DNA of 14,745 nt, from contig DASUKL010000024.1 of assembly GCA_036278755.1 (NCBI GenBank), forward strand, positions 1 through 14,745. Reading direction: 5' to 3'. The notes under the pieces were generated by a model. The model made no database searches and was not told where the DNA came from. It saw nothing but the letters and a program-made list of their open reading frames with translations. Positions 1-6,558 of this stretch are shown here, piece by piece; position 1 is the first letter of the stretch, and each line of letters opens with the position of its first letter. Both the position numbers and the translations under genes were made by a program. Source of the stretch: DASUKL01 sp036278755 (GTDB lineage: Bacteria; Chloroflexota; Limnocylindria; Limnocylindrales; CSP1-4).

Positions 1-356
1 GGGTTGAGGTCGATGCAGCCGAGGTTGACGACCCAGGTCAGCTGGGCCGCGTCCCGGACGACGATCTCATCGGCCAGGCGGCCCGAGGGGAAGGCCAGGG
101 TGACGGTCTCGATCCACTCCGGGCGGCTGCGGGGGGCGCGCTTCTGGAAGAAGAAGTCCCCGGCCGCGCCGTCGGGGAACCGCTTGAGGGCCATGGGCCG
201 GCCGCGGACCCCGCGCAACGCACCGTCGGCCACGGCCAGGTAGTAGTGGACGAGGTCGAGCTTCGTGTAGCCGCGCTCCGGGAAGTAGATCTTGCCCGGG
301 TTGGTGACCGTGACCTGGCGGCCCGCGACCTCGATGATCTCGCTCGGGCTCGGCAC
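1..356 (-). CDS. ligD: LigD-type DNA polymerase (PolDom), N-terminal fragment
   Basis: This is the first ~118 residues of a polymerase-domain protein; the rest lies beyond the left edge. Seen: the read-through gives VTVTNPGKIYFPERGYTK, then DLVHYYLAVADGAL, RGRPMALKRFPDG, FFFQKRAP and, near the edge, LTWVVNLGCIDLNP. These follow the order and spacing of the primase-polymerase domain of bacterial LigD (N-P-K-x-x-FPE...K.D....Y; RP..L.R.PDG; FFQK; W..N...I.LN). Known: LigD PolDom works with Ku and a ligase in non-homologous end joining, filling gaps at breaks with a preference for ribonucleotides. The GTG at 356-354 was chosen because GAGGG (371-367, minus strand) lies 10 nt upstream and it starts 13 nt after the preceding stop. 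Whether it is a stand-alone polymerase or has ligase and nuclease domains cannot be seen. Family confidence is high; start moderate. Confidence 0.88.
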   Translation of the reverse strand, partial: MPSPSEIIEVAGRQVTVTNPGKIYFPERGYTKLDLVHYYLAVADGALRGVRGRPMALKRFPDGAAGDFFFQKRAPRSRPEWIETVTLAFPSGRLADEIVVRDAAQLTWVVNLGCIDLN

Positions 357-369
357 GTCCGGGCAGCCC

Positions 370-1236
370 TCAGAGGCGCTTGCGCAAGTAGCTCGTGACG
401 CCCGCCTCGTAGCCCAGCGACTCGTACAGGCTCTGGGCCTCGGCCCGATGATGGCCGGCCGTGACCTCGACGAAGGCGCAGCCCGCATCCTGGGCCACAC
501 GCTCGGCCTCGGCCATGAGCTGGTGGCCCAGGCCTCGCTCGCGGGCTCCGGCATCGACGACCAGGGCCAGCACCCGGCCGATCCGGTCGCTGTGCTCGAA
601 GCGGGGCAGGATATGGATGGCCACGAAGCCCACCACCTCGTTCCCGATCTCGGCCACCTGGACGGCCGAGTAAGGCGAGTCGAAGCGGGCCAGGCGCTCG
701 ACCACGTCGCTGGGGCCGCAGGGGTAGCCCTCATCGGTGAACAGGGCGGCGATGGCCTCGGCGTCGGCGGTCCGGGCTCGGCGAAAGGCGATCTCGGCTT
801 CGGGCATGGGCGCGATGGTAACGGCCGGAGGCACGAGCGTCTCGATCGCGACCGGCGTCTCGACCACGAACGGTCCTGCGCGGCCGGCCCGGCGCACGAT
901 CCGTCGGCCCGGCCCAGCAACGTAGAGCACGGCCGGCCCCTCACCGAAGCGGGCCAGGAAGGCCGCCAGCGGTCCCTCCGTGGCCGGCTCGAGGAGGCGG
1001 AGCGCCAGACCGTCGGGGAGCGTCGCCGCCAGGACGTGGGCCCCCAGGGCCAGGTCGTCCTCCAGCGGGGAGAAGCGCAGTCCCGGGTCCGCCTCGACGA
1101 GCGCCGCTGCCGTCCGATCGAGGTCCACCGTAGCCAGCCCGAGCCCCACCGGCGGCCCGCCCCCGGCCCCCAGGTGAGCCTCGAGCAGCTCGCTCAGGTC
1201 CGGACCGAGCGAGACCGGGAACGGGCCAGGAACCAC
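370..1236 (-). CDS. VOC-like domain fused to a GNAT N-acetyltransferase
   Basis: The predicted protein has 288 residues. Residues ~148-288 form a GNAT acetyltransferase: FRRARTADAEAIAALF opens the fold, the acetyl-CoA loop is R232-E-R-G-L-G237 (RxxGxG), and AQSLYESLGYE is the typical C-terminal Y..LGF element. Residues ~30-127 look like a degenerate vicinal-oxygen-chelate domain: GLGLATVDLDRTAAAL and LLEPATEGPLAAFLARFGEG resemble methylmalonyl-CoA epimerase (LLEP...FL..RGEG). The His positions expected as metal ligands are G/L and A/V, so I infer a binding rather than catalytic role. The acetylated substrate is unknown. The start is uncertain: GTG at 1236 overlaps the upstream gene by 43 nt, GTG at 1149 (residue 30) fits the VOC edge exactly, and an ATG at 1305 would overlap by 112 nt. 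The gene sits between a membrane protein and the LigD-type gene and is probably co-transcribed with both. Confidence 0.8.
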   Translation of the reverse strand: MVPGPFPVSLGPDLSELLEAHLGAGGGPPVGLGLATVDLDRTAAALVEADPGLRFSPLEDDLALGAHVLAATLPDGLALRLLEPATEGPLAAFLARFGEGPAVLYVAGPGRRIVRRAGRAGPFVVETPVAIETLVPPAVTIAPMPEAEIAFRRARTADAEAIAALFTDEGYPCGPSDVVERLARFDSPYSAVQVAEIGNEVVGFVAIHILPRFEHSDRIGRVLALVVDAGARERGLGHQLMAEAERVAQDAGCAFVEVTAGHHRAEAQSLYESLGYEAGVTSYLRKRL

Positions 1237-1775
1237 GGGCGGACCGTGAACAGGAGGGCCAGCAGCACGGCCGGCACGGCCAGGTCGACGAGGAAGAAGA
1301 GCCACACCCCGAGCGAGATGGCCGTTCCGCTGGCGCCCGGCGCCGACCCGGTGACCTGGGCCACTTCACCGATGCCGATGACCACGTAGGCCACGCAGGC
1401 CGCGACCGCCACCAGCCAGCCCAGCGCCCGACGGCCGAGGAGGAGCAGGCCGGCCGCGATGGCCGCCGCACCCCAGCCGGCCGACCAGCCGACCGAACCG
1501 ACGCCCAGGCTCAACGTCGCCTCGAGGCCGATGAAGCGGACGCCGTCCGAGCTCAGCGACCAGGCGTCTGCCAGGCCCAGCAGGCCACGCAGGAGGAGGC
1601 CGACGGAAAGGACGATCAGGAGCAGGTCGTGCGGGCCGGGGTCGATGGTCGGCTCAGGCGCGGGGGGTGGCTCGGCCGGCATCGAGGCGTCGGCGGCGGT
1701 GCGCAACTCGGCCGCGGACTGGCCCGGTCCCCCGTCCGAGCCTGCGGCGCCCTCATGCTCGGGGCCGGGGGTCAT
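1194..1775 (-). CDS. Four-helix membrane protein of unknown function
   Basis: The 193-residue protein belongs to no family I recognise. Residues 1-48 are a hydrophilic, Pro/Ala/Glu-rich tail. Four hydrophobic segments follow at about 51-70, 98-113, 117-136 and 154-177, and a short basic C-terminus ends in RSRSRS, suggesting both ends are cytoplasmic. No catalytic motif is visible. The ATG at 1775 is the first gene start of a minus-strand run with the VOC/GNAT gene and the LigD-type gene. No Shine-Dalgarno sequence precedes it, but the -10-like hexamer TAGCGT lies 6 nt upstream, which would give a leaderless transcript. The C-terminus overlaps the proposed GTG start of the next gene, suggesting translational coupling. 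Membrane location is well supported; function is unknown. Confidence 0.75.
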   Translation of the reverse strand: MTPGPEHEGAAGSDGGPGQSAAELRTAADASMPAEPPPAPEPTIDPGPHDLLLIVLSVGLLLRGLLGLADAWSLSSDGVRFIGLEATLSLGVGSVGWSAGWGAAAIAAGLLLLGRRALGWLVAVAACVAYVVIGIGEVAQVTGSAPGASGTAISLGVWLFFLVDLAVPAVLLALLFTVRPWFLARSRSRSVRT

Positions 1776-1832
1776 GTCCGGACGCTACCACAGCGCCACC
1801 GACCGAATCGGGCTACCATCGAGGCGCAAGTT
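1776..1832. promoter_or_regulatory. Divergent intergenic promoter region
   Basis: This 57-bp gap separates the minus-strand membrane protein from the plus-strand oxidoreductase fusion, so both promoters must lie in or next to it. On the minus strand TAGCGT (1787-1782) lies 6 nt before the ATG. On the plus strand TACCAT (1813-1818) lies 14 nt before the ATG, with GAGG at 1821-1824 as ribosome-binding site (8-nt spacing). The octamer GCTACCAY occurs twice (about 1785 and 1812). No clear -35 box was found on either strand. Confidence 0.4.
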
Positions 1833-3932
1833 ATGCGTGTGCGGAGCGAGGTGACGGTGGACCGTCTGGCACGACCGGTGGGCCTGGGGCTGGCGGCTCG
1901 GGGCGACGTCGACGACGTGATCGGCTGGGCCCTGCAGGCACGCCAGGCGGGACTCGATTCGGTCTGGATCCACGACTCCTACTTCGAGCGCGACGCGGTC
2001 AGCTACGCCAGCGCCATCTGCTCCCACCTCGGCGAGCCCGGATCGGACGACCGGTTCCGGGTCGCCCTGGGCGCCGTCAACCCCAACACCCGCCACCCTG
2101 TCGTCCTGGCCATGACCGGCTCGGCCCTCGACGAGATGGCCCCCGGGCGCGTCGTCATGGCCCTCGGCACCGGCCTCCCCTTCCGCCTCAAGCAGATGGG
2201 CATCCCCTACGCCCCCGAGCCGGCCATCCGCGGGGTCAGCGAGGCCCTCGACGCGCTGCGCACGCTGTGGGCCGGCGAGCGTCTGGCGCCCGGCTCCGCG
2301 GGGGTCCCGCCGGTCGAGCCGATGTTCGCTCCGCCCCACCGCATCCCGCTGTTCATCGCCGCCTACCGGCGCGAGTTCGTGACCCTGGCCAGCCAGAAGG
2401 CCGACGGCTACCTGGCCCGGCCGGCCGAGTCGGTGCCCTCCTTGAAGGGCATCCTGGCCCGCCTCCGCAGCGCGGCAGCGGCGGCCGGCCGCGACCCGGA
2501 CGTGCTGGAGACAGCGGGCTACCTGCTGACCCTCGTCGATGCAACCCGGCGCGAGGCGCTCAACAGGGCCAAGCGCGAGCCGTTCGTCATCTACATGATG
2601 TCCGTGCTCGGTGACGTGTCGCTCCGGCGGGCCGGCTTCGAGCCCGAACTGCGCGACCGGATCGCGGCCGCGTGGCGTGAGGAACGCTTCCACGATGCGG
2701 GCAAGCTCATCCCCGACGAGCTGCTCGACGCCTTCATGCTGTGCGGCACGCGAGAGGACGTGGCGGCCGGCGCCGCCCGCTTCCATGAGGAGGCCGGCCT
2801 GACCCTGCCCCTGCTCCAGCCGGTCGTCCAAGAGGCAGCCCAGCTCGACCAAGTCGTGGCCGCGGCGCGGCTGTACGGCGGGCTGGCCGACCCGCTGGCC
2901 GCGGCCCGGTCGGCCGATCCGCCGACGGCAGTCCTCCCGGACGGCCTGGTGGCCGCACCGATCGGCCTGGTGGCCGCACCGATCGGCTCCAGCCTGGCCG
3001 ACGATCGGCGCCTCACTCGGCCCCAACGTCTCCGCCGCCGGCTGGGGGCGGCCTGGGAGATCGTGCGGCCCTTCGCCTACACCGCCTCGCTCGTCCCGGT
3101 CGCCGCCGGTGGGGCCCTGGCCGCGGTCGATGGCCGCTTCGAGCCGTTGCCCTTCGTCCTGGCCCTTCTGGGGGCCGTGCTGCTGCACTCGGGCACGAAC
3201 GTCATCAACGAGGTCTACGACGTGCGGCAAGGGATCGACACGATCACCTCGCCGCGGGCCAGCCACGCCATCCTCAAGGGCCGGATCAGCGAGCGCGACG
3301 CCGTGCGCCTGGGCCTGCTTTGCTTCGGGCTGGCGACCGTGGCCGGCCTGGGACTGGCGGCGTTGCGCGGCTGGCCCATCGTGGGTCTCGGCCTGCTTGG
3401 CCTGGCCGGGGGGTACTTCTACACGGCCCCGCCCTTCCAGTACAAGTTCCACGCCCTGGGCGTGCCGCTCGTCTTCCTGCTCATGGGACCGCTCATGACC
3501 GTGGGCGCTTACTTCGCCGCGAGCGGCGGCTGGTCCGCCACGGCCGTCGTCCTGTCGCTGCCGGTGGGCCTGCTCGTGGCCGCCATCCTCCACGGCAACG
3601 AGTGGCGGGACATCGGGGAGGACACCAGGGCCGGCATCGTGACCCTCTCCGCGCGCCTCGGCCGTGACCTGGCCCACCAGGGCTACCTCGTCCTCATCCT
3701 CGGCGCCTACGTGACACTCTGCCTGGCCGTGGCGGTCGGCCTGCTGCCCGCGGCCACGCTGCTGGCCATCCTCTCCCTGCCGTTCCTGGCCCAGGTGATG
3801 CGCTCGGCGGAGCTGGGGGCCACGGGCCAGGCTCGGGCCATCGCCTTCATCGACCTCCAGACGGCCCACCTCCACCTGGCCTTCGGGGCGCTCCTCGTCC
3901 TGGGCCTGGTGGCCGCGGCGGCTCTCCGCTAG
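1833..3932 (+). CDS. F420-type LLM oxidoreductase fused to UbiA/MenA-like prenyltransferase
   Basis: This single 699-residue chain has two enzyme domains. Residues ~14-350 form a luciferase-like monooxygenase (LLM) domain of the F420-dependent Mer-like subgroup: VGLGLAARGDVDDVIGWA, VWIHDSYFERD, VALGAVNPNTRHPVVLAM, LDEMAPGRVVMALGTG and AIRGVSEALDALRTLW. Residues ~351-405 are a Pro/Ala-rich linker with a tandem repeat. Residues ~406-699 form a multi-span UbiA-family prenyltransferase: the first Asp-rich motif is N459-E-V-Y-D463 followed by D469, and the second is N589-EWR-D593-IGE-D597. YTAPPFQYKFHALG and FLLMGPLMTVGAYF resemble 1,4-dihydroxy-2-naphthoate prenyltransferase (MenA). Known: UbiA enzymes attach polyprenyl chains to aromatic acceptors in the membrane, with Mg-diphosphate held by the Asp motifs. 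Inferred: the soluble domain acts on the product or acceptor. ATG 1833 was chosen for its GAGG; the open frame continues upstream without homology, and GTG 1851 is an alternative. Confidence 0.9.
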   Translation: MRVRSEVTVDRLARPVGLGLAARGDVDDVIGWALQARQAGLDSVWIHDSYFERDAVSYASAICSHLGEPGSDDRFRVALGAVNPNTRHPVVLAMTGSALDEMAPGRVVMALGTGLPFRLKQMGIPYAPEPAIRGVSEALDALRTLWAGERLAPGSAGVPPVEPMFAPPHRIPLFIAAYRREFVTLASQKADGYLARPAESVPSLKGILARLRSAAAAAGRDPDVLETAGYLLTLVDATRREALNRAKREPFVIYMMSVLGDVSLRRAGFEPELRDRIAAAWREERFHDAGKLIPDELLDAFMLCGTREDVAAGAARFHEEAGLTLPLLQPVVQEAAQLDQVVAAARLYGGLADPLAAARSADPPTAVLPDGLVAAPIGLVAAPIGSSLADDRRLTRPQRLRRRLGAAWEIVRPFAYTASLVPVAAGGALAAVDGRFEPLPFVLALLGAVLLHSGTNVINEVYDVRQGIDTITSPRASHAILKGRISERDAVRLGLLCFGLATVAGLGLAALRGWPIVGLGLLGLAGGYFYTAPPFQYKFHALGVPLVFLLMGPLMTVGAYFAASGGWSATAVVLSLPVGLLVAAILHGNEWRDIGEDTRAGIVTLSARLGRDLAHQGYLVLILGAYVTLCLAVAVGLLPAATLLAILSLPFLAQVMRSAELGATGQARAIAFIDLQTAHLHLAFGALLVLGLVAAAALR
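2942..2983 (+). repeat. Perfect 21-bp tandem duplication in the inter-domain linker
   Basis: Two exact head-to-tail copies of a 21-bp unit beginning CGGCCTGGTGG, with four more matching bases at 2984-2987. In frame it encodes the doubled heptapeptide GLVAAPI at residues ~371-384, between the oxidoreductase and prenyltransferase domains. It keeps the reading frame. Confidence 0.93.
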
Positions 3933-3936
3933 CCTG

Positions 3937-4551
3937 GTGCTGACCCTCCTGGCCGGCCTGGCCGCAGCGCAGACGGCCTTCGCGGCCACCTTCCGCGGGC
4001 CGCCCGAGCGGTTCTGGCAACGCATGACCCGTACCGGCCTTGCCCTGGGCGGCTACGCCCTGCTCCGCTCGCCGGCCGCGCGGCGCCTGCGGCCGCGGTG
4101 GTGGCACGTGCCGCTGGGTCTGGCCTCGGCCGCGGCCCTCTACGCCACGTTCCAGGTGGGCGACCGGTTCGCCCGCCGCTTCGTGCCCGGGGGCGAGCAG
4201 GACATCGCCACGATCTACGCCCTGCGCACGCTGCGCCCGCGGGGCGAGATCGCCGCCCGCCTCGTGACGGTCATCGGCCCGGCCGAGGAACTCTTCTGGC
4301 GAGCCCTGGTGCAGGAAGCCCTCATGGCGCGCCTCGGCCGCTGGCCGGGCGCCGCGGCCGCCGCCCTGGCCTACGCCGGGGTCCACGTCGTGACCGGCAA
4401 CTTCACCCTGGTGGGCGCGGCTGGGGTCGCCGGGGTCGAATGGTGCGCCCTCTACGCCGCGGGCATGCCGTTGGGCGCGCTCATCGTCAGCCACGCCTCG
4501 TGGGACGTCTGGATCTTCCTCCTCCAGCCCACCCCGGGGGCCGACGGCTAG
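3937..4551 (+). CDS. CPBP (Abi/Rce1-type) intramembrane metalloprotease
   Basis: The 204-residue membrane protein carries the three CPBP motifs: E117-E118-L-F-W-R122 (EExxxR), Y146-A-G-V-H150 (F/YxxxH) and H186-A-S-W-D190 (HxxxN/D). These Glu and His residues form the metal site inside the membrane in Rce1-like proteases. Hydrophobic stretches lie at about 2-18, 56-72, 105-116, 136-152, 155-175 and 177-196. Known relatives include Rce1, which cleaves prenylated CAAX proteins, and bacterial Abi bacteriocin-immunity proteins; the bacterial substrate is usually unknown. The GTG at 3937 starts 4 bp after the prenyltransferase stop with no separate Shine-Dalgarno site, so translation is probably coupled. 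An internal ATG at 4023 would delete the first hydrophobic segment and is less likely. Confidence 0.87.
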   Translation: MLTLLAGLAAAQTAFAATFRGPPERFWQRMTRTGLALGGYALLRSPAARRLRPRWWHVPLGLASAAALYATFQVGDRFARRFVPGGEQDIATIYALRTLRPRGEIAARLVTVIGPAEELFWRALVQEALMARLGRWPGAAAAALAYAGVHVVTGNFTLVGAAGVAGVEWCALYAAGMPLGALIVSHASWDVWIFLLQPTPGADG

Positions 4552-4582
4552 GCCCGCGCGGGAGGCGTGAGCGCCGTACCGG

Positions 4583-4597
4583 CGGGCTGCGCGCCCG
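4583..4597 (+). other. Small GC hairpin after the protease gene
   Basis: CGGGC and GCCCG pair over a TGCGC loop, 31 bp after the protease stop and just before a TATAGT hexamer. A 10-bp palindrome, CCCGCGCGGG, lies at about 4553-4562. Without a T-run these are at best a weak terminator separating the protease and transporter genes. Confidence 0.3.
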
Positions 4598-4598
4598 G

Positions 4599-4604
4599 TA
4601 TAGT
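4599..4604 (+). promoter_or_regulatory. -10 box upstream of the MFS-cNMP gene
   Basis: TATAGT matches five of six bases of the TATAAT consensus and stands out as AT-rich in a GC-rich gap. It would start transcription near 4611, giving a ~48-nt leader to the ATG at 4659. The bases 17 nt upstream (GTACCG) do not match a -35 box, so the promoter may depend on an activator or an alternative sigma factor. Confidence 0.45.
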
Positions 4605-4644
4605 CCACCCCCGGGCCGGCTTTCTGCCCTTCGTGCCGGCGCGA

Positions 4645-4650
4645 GAGGGA
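4645..4650 (+). promoter_or_regulatory. Ribosome-binding site of the MFS-cNMP gene
   Basis: GAGGGA lies 8 nt before the ATG at 4659. It settles the start within a frame that stays open for 561 nt further upstream, across the protease gene. Confidence 0.65.
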
Positions 4651-4658
4651 ACCACCAG

Positions 4659-6512
4659 ATGACGACCACGACCGCACCCGTGGCTCAGCCGTCCGCCCTG
4701 GCCGTCTTCCGGCGGCCGACCTTCCGTCTCCTGTGGAGCGGCCAGTTCATCTCCACGATCGGCGATGCCCTGACCATCGCCGCGGCCGGCATCCTGGTCT
4801 TCCAGCGGACGGGCTCGGCCTTCGCGGTCGGCCTCATCGCCGCCGCCGAGCTCGGCCCGGCCCTCATCGTCGGGCTCTTCGCCGGCGTGGTCGTCGACCG
4901 CTTCGATCGGCGCCGGATCATGATCGCCTCCGACCTGCTGCGGGTCGTGATCCTGCTCCTCATCCCCGTCCTGGTCACCGTCCACATCGTCTTCCTCTAC
5001 CTGCTGGTGGCCGCCGCGGCGGCGGTCAAGTCGTTCTTCGACCCGGCCCTCGACGCGACGCTGCCCGAGATCGCGCCCGACGAGGAGCTCGGCGCGGCGA
5101 ACTCGCTGATGGCCATCAGCTCCTTCGGCTCGACGGCGGTCGGCTTCGCCGCGGGTGGCCTCATCGCCGCCCTGGGCGACGTCGAGCTGGCCTTCGTCAT
5201 CGACGCTGCGACGTTCCTCCTGTCGGCCCTCTGCACCTCCCTGGCCAGCGTGCCCAAGGTGCCCCTCTCGGATGTGGGCTCCTGGCGGGCCGTGGGCACC
5301 AACCTGCGTGACGGCCTCCGCGTCCTCATCGACACGCCCATCCTCCGTTCGATGCTCCCCGTGGCGATCATCTATTCCCTGGCCGCGGTCGGCGTCTGGA
5401 ACGCGCTCCTGCTGCCGTTCTCGATCCGCACCCTGGGCGGCACGACGTTCGAGTACGGGCTCCAGGAGGCCTTCACCTCGGTCCTCTTCGTCCTCGGCAG
5501 CCTTGTCCTCGCGCGCTGGTCGACCCGCCTGCGGGAAGGCCAGTGGCTGGTCCTGGGCTACCTGGCCATGGGCGTCACGGGCGTCGCCTACGGGCTGGCC
5601 CCGAACATCTGGCTGGCCATCGTGGCCGTGGCCCTCAGCGGCTTCGCCAACGCCTTCACGAGCACGGCCGGTCGGATCATCCGCCAGCGCAACACGCCCC
5701 GCGAGTACCGCGGCCGGGTGATGAGCGTCTTCAGCGTCATCGTCAGCGTCTGCGGCATCATCGGCATGCTCCTGGCCGGCCTGGCCGACATCGTCGACCC
5801 CCGCCTCCTGATCGTCGTGTCGGGCGTGGCCACGTTGAGCGTCGGGCTCCTGGCCGCGGTCCTGCCGGGCATCGGCCAGCCGGCCGCCGAGTGGCGTCGG
5901 GCACTGCATCTCCTGCGCTCGGCCCCCACGTATTCCGCCCTGGGCAGCCTGCGGCCGGTGACCCTCGCCGACTTCGAGACCCTGGTGGGGCTCGTGCCCA
6001 CCCTCCGTGGGCTCGACCGCCCGGGTCGGGAGGACCTCCTCATCCATGGCCAGATCGGGGAGGCACCGGCGGGTGTCTGCCTGGTGGCCCAGGGCGAGCA
6101 GGGCGACGCGGCCTACTTCGTCCTGGACGGCAAGGCCATCGCCGGCACGCCGGTCGGGGGCAAGGACTACCGGTCCCTCTCGGCCATGGGGCCGGGCGAC
6201 TTCTTCGGCGAGATCGCGGCCCTCAACGGCACGCCGCGCACGGCCAACGTGGTGGCCGAGGAGCCGGTCACCCTGCTCCAGGTCCCGGCCGCCACGCTGC
6301 GCCGGCTGATGGGCGCGCCGGGCATGAGCGACCTCGTGGTCGGCAAGATGAACGAGCGACTGGCCCGGACCAGCCTCACCGACCTGCCCAAGATCGGCGG
6401 GCTCGATCAGGCCGACCTGCGCGACCTGCGGACGCCAGCGGCGCCCGGGCCTGCTGCGCCGGTCGCGGCCGGTCCCGGTGAGCCACCGACCGCCCTCCTG
6501 CCGGGGGTGTGA
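4659..6512 (+). CDS. MFS exporter with C-terminal cyclic-nucleotide-binding domain
   Basis: The 617-residue protein has two parts. Residues ~15-410 form a 12-span major facilitator of the MFS_3/EntS-like exporter type: FRRPTFRLLWSGQFISTIGD opens it, motif A is AGVVVDRFDRRR (75-86), and FFDPALDATLPEI and NRANSLM-like EELGAANSLM are typical of the group. Residues ~440-555 form a CAP-type cNMP-binding domain: GVCLVAQGEQGDAAYFVLDG is its first beta region, and the phosphate-binding cassette is FFG517-E518-IAALNGTPR527-TA. The Glu and Arg that hold ribose and cyclic phosphate are both present, so the site looks functional. The last ~60 residues are a Pro/Ala-rich tail. Known: such exporters move drugs, siderophores or peptides; a cNMP domain on an MFS carrier is uncommon. 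The next gene encodes a cyclase, 46 bp downstream on the same strand, so I infer control of transport by cAMP. Confidence 0.9.
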   Translation: MTTTTAPVAQPSALAVFRRPTFRLLWSGQFISTIGDALTIAAAGILVFQRTGSAFAVGLIAAAELGPALIVGLFAGVVVDRFDRRRIMIASDLLRVVILLLIPVLVTVHIVFLYLLVAAAAAVKSFFDPALDATLPEIAPDEELGAANSLMAISSFGSTAVGFAAGGLIAALGDVELAFVIDAATFLLSALCTSLASVPKVPLSDVGSWRAVGTNLRDGLRVLIDTPILRSMLPVAIIYSLAAVGVWNALLLPFSIRTLGGTTFEYGLQEAFTSVLFVLGSLVLARWSTRLREGQWLVLGYLAMGVTGVAYGLAPNIWLAIVAVALSGFANAFTSTAGRIIRQRNTPREYRGRVMSVFSVIVSVCGIIGMLLAGLADIVDPRLLIVVSGVATLSVGLLAAVLPGIGQPAAEWRRALHLLRSAPTYSALGSLRPVTLADFETLVGLVPTLRGLDRPGREDLLIHGQIGEAPAGVCLVAQGEQGDAAYFVLDGKAIAGTPVGGKDYRSLSAMGPGDFFGEIAALNGTPRTANVVAEEPVTLLQVPAATLRRLMGAPGMSDLVVGKMNERLARTSLTDLPKIGGLDQADLRDLRTPAAPGPAAPVAAGPGEPPTALLPGV

Positions 6513-6547
6513 GGGCGGCGGCTTGGGCGACGACCCGCAGGCTGTTC

Positions 6548-6552
6548 GAGGG
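6548..6552 (+). promoter_or_regulatory. Ribosome-binding site that sets the cyclase start
   Basis: GAGGG lies 6 nt before the GTG at 6559. It favours that codon over the in-frame GTG at 6478, which would overlap the transporter gene by 35 nt and add a Cys/Gly-rich stretch without homology. Confidence 0.6.
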
Positions 6553-6558
6553 CCGGAG

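Noticed and set aside
1829..3932. Frameshift or missed stop joining two separate genes in the fusion
   Set aside because: The frame is continuous, the linker is in the same phase as both domains, and there is no ribosome-binding site or start close to the UbiA domain.
1785..4025. Long minus-strand open frame (746 codons) opposite the oxidoreductase-prenyltransferase
   Set aside because: Its translation is low-complexity Gly/Arg/Gln/Asp-rich text without any domain, as expected opposite a GC-rich gene; the plus strand carries clear enzyme motifs.
4548..6047. Minus-strand 499-codon frame opposite the MFS gene
   Set aside because: Asp/Glu/Gly/Arg-rich low-complexity shadow of hydrophobic helices.
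6478..6558. Upstream GTG (6478) as cyclase start
   Set aside because: Would overlap the transporter by 35 nt and add an unsupported N-terminus; GTG 6559 has GAGGG at good spacing.
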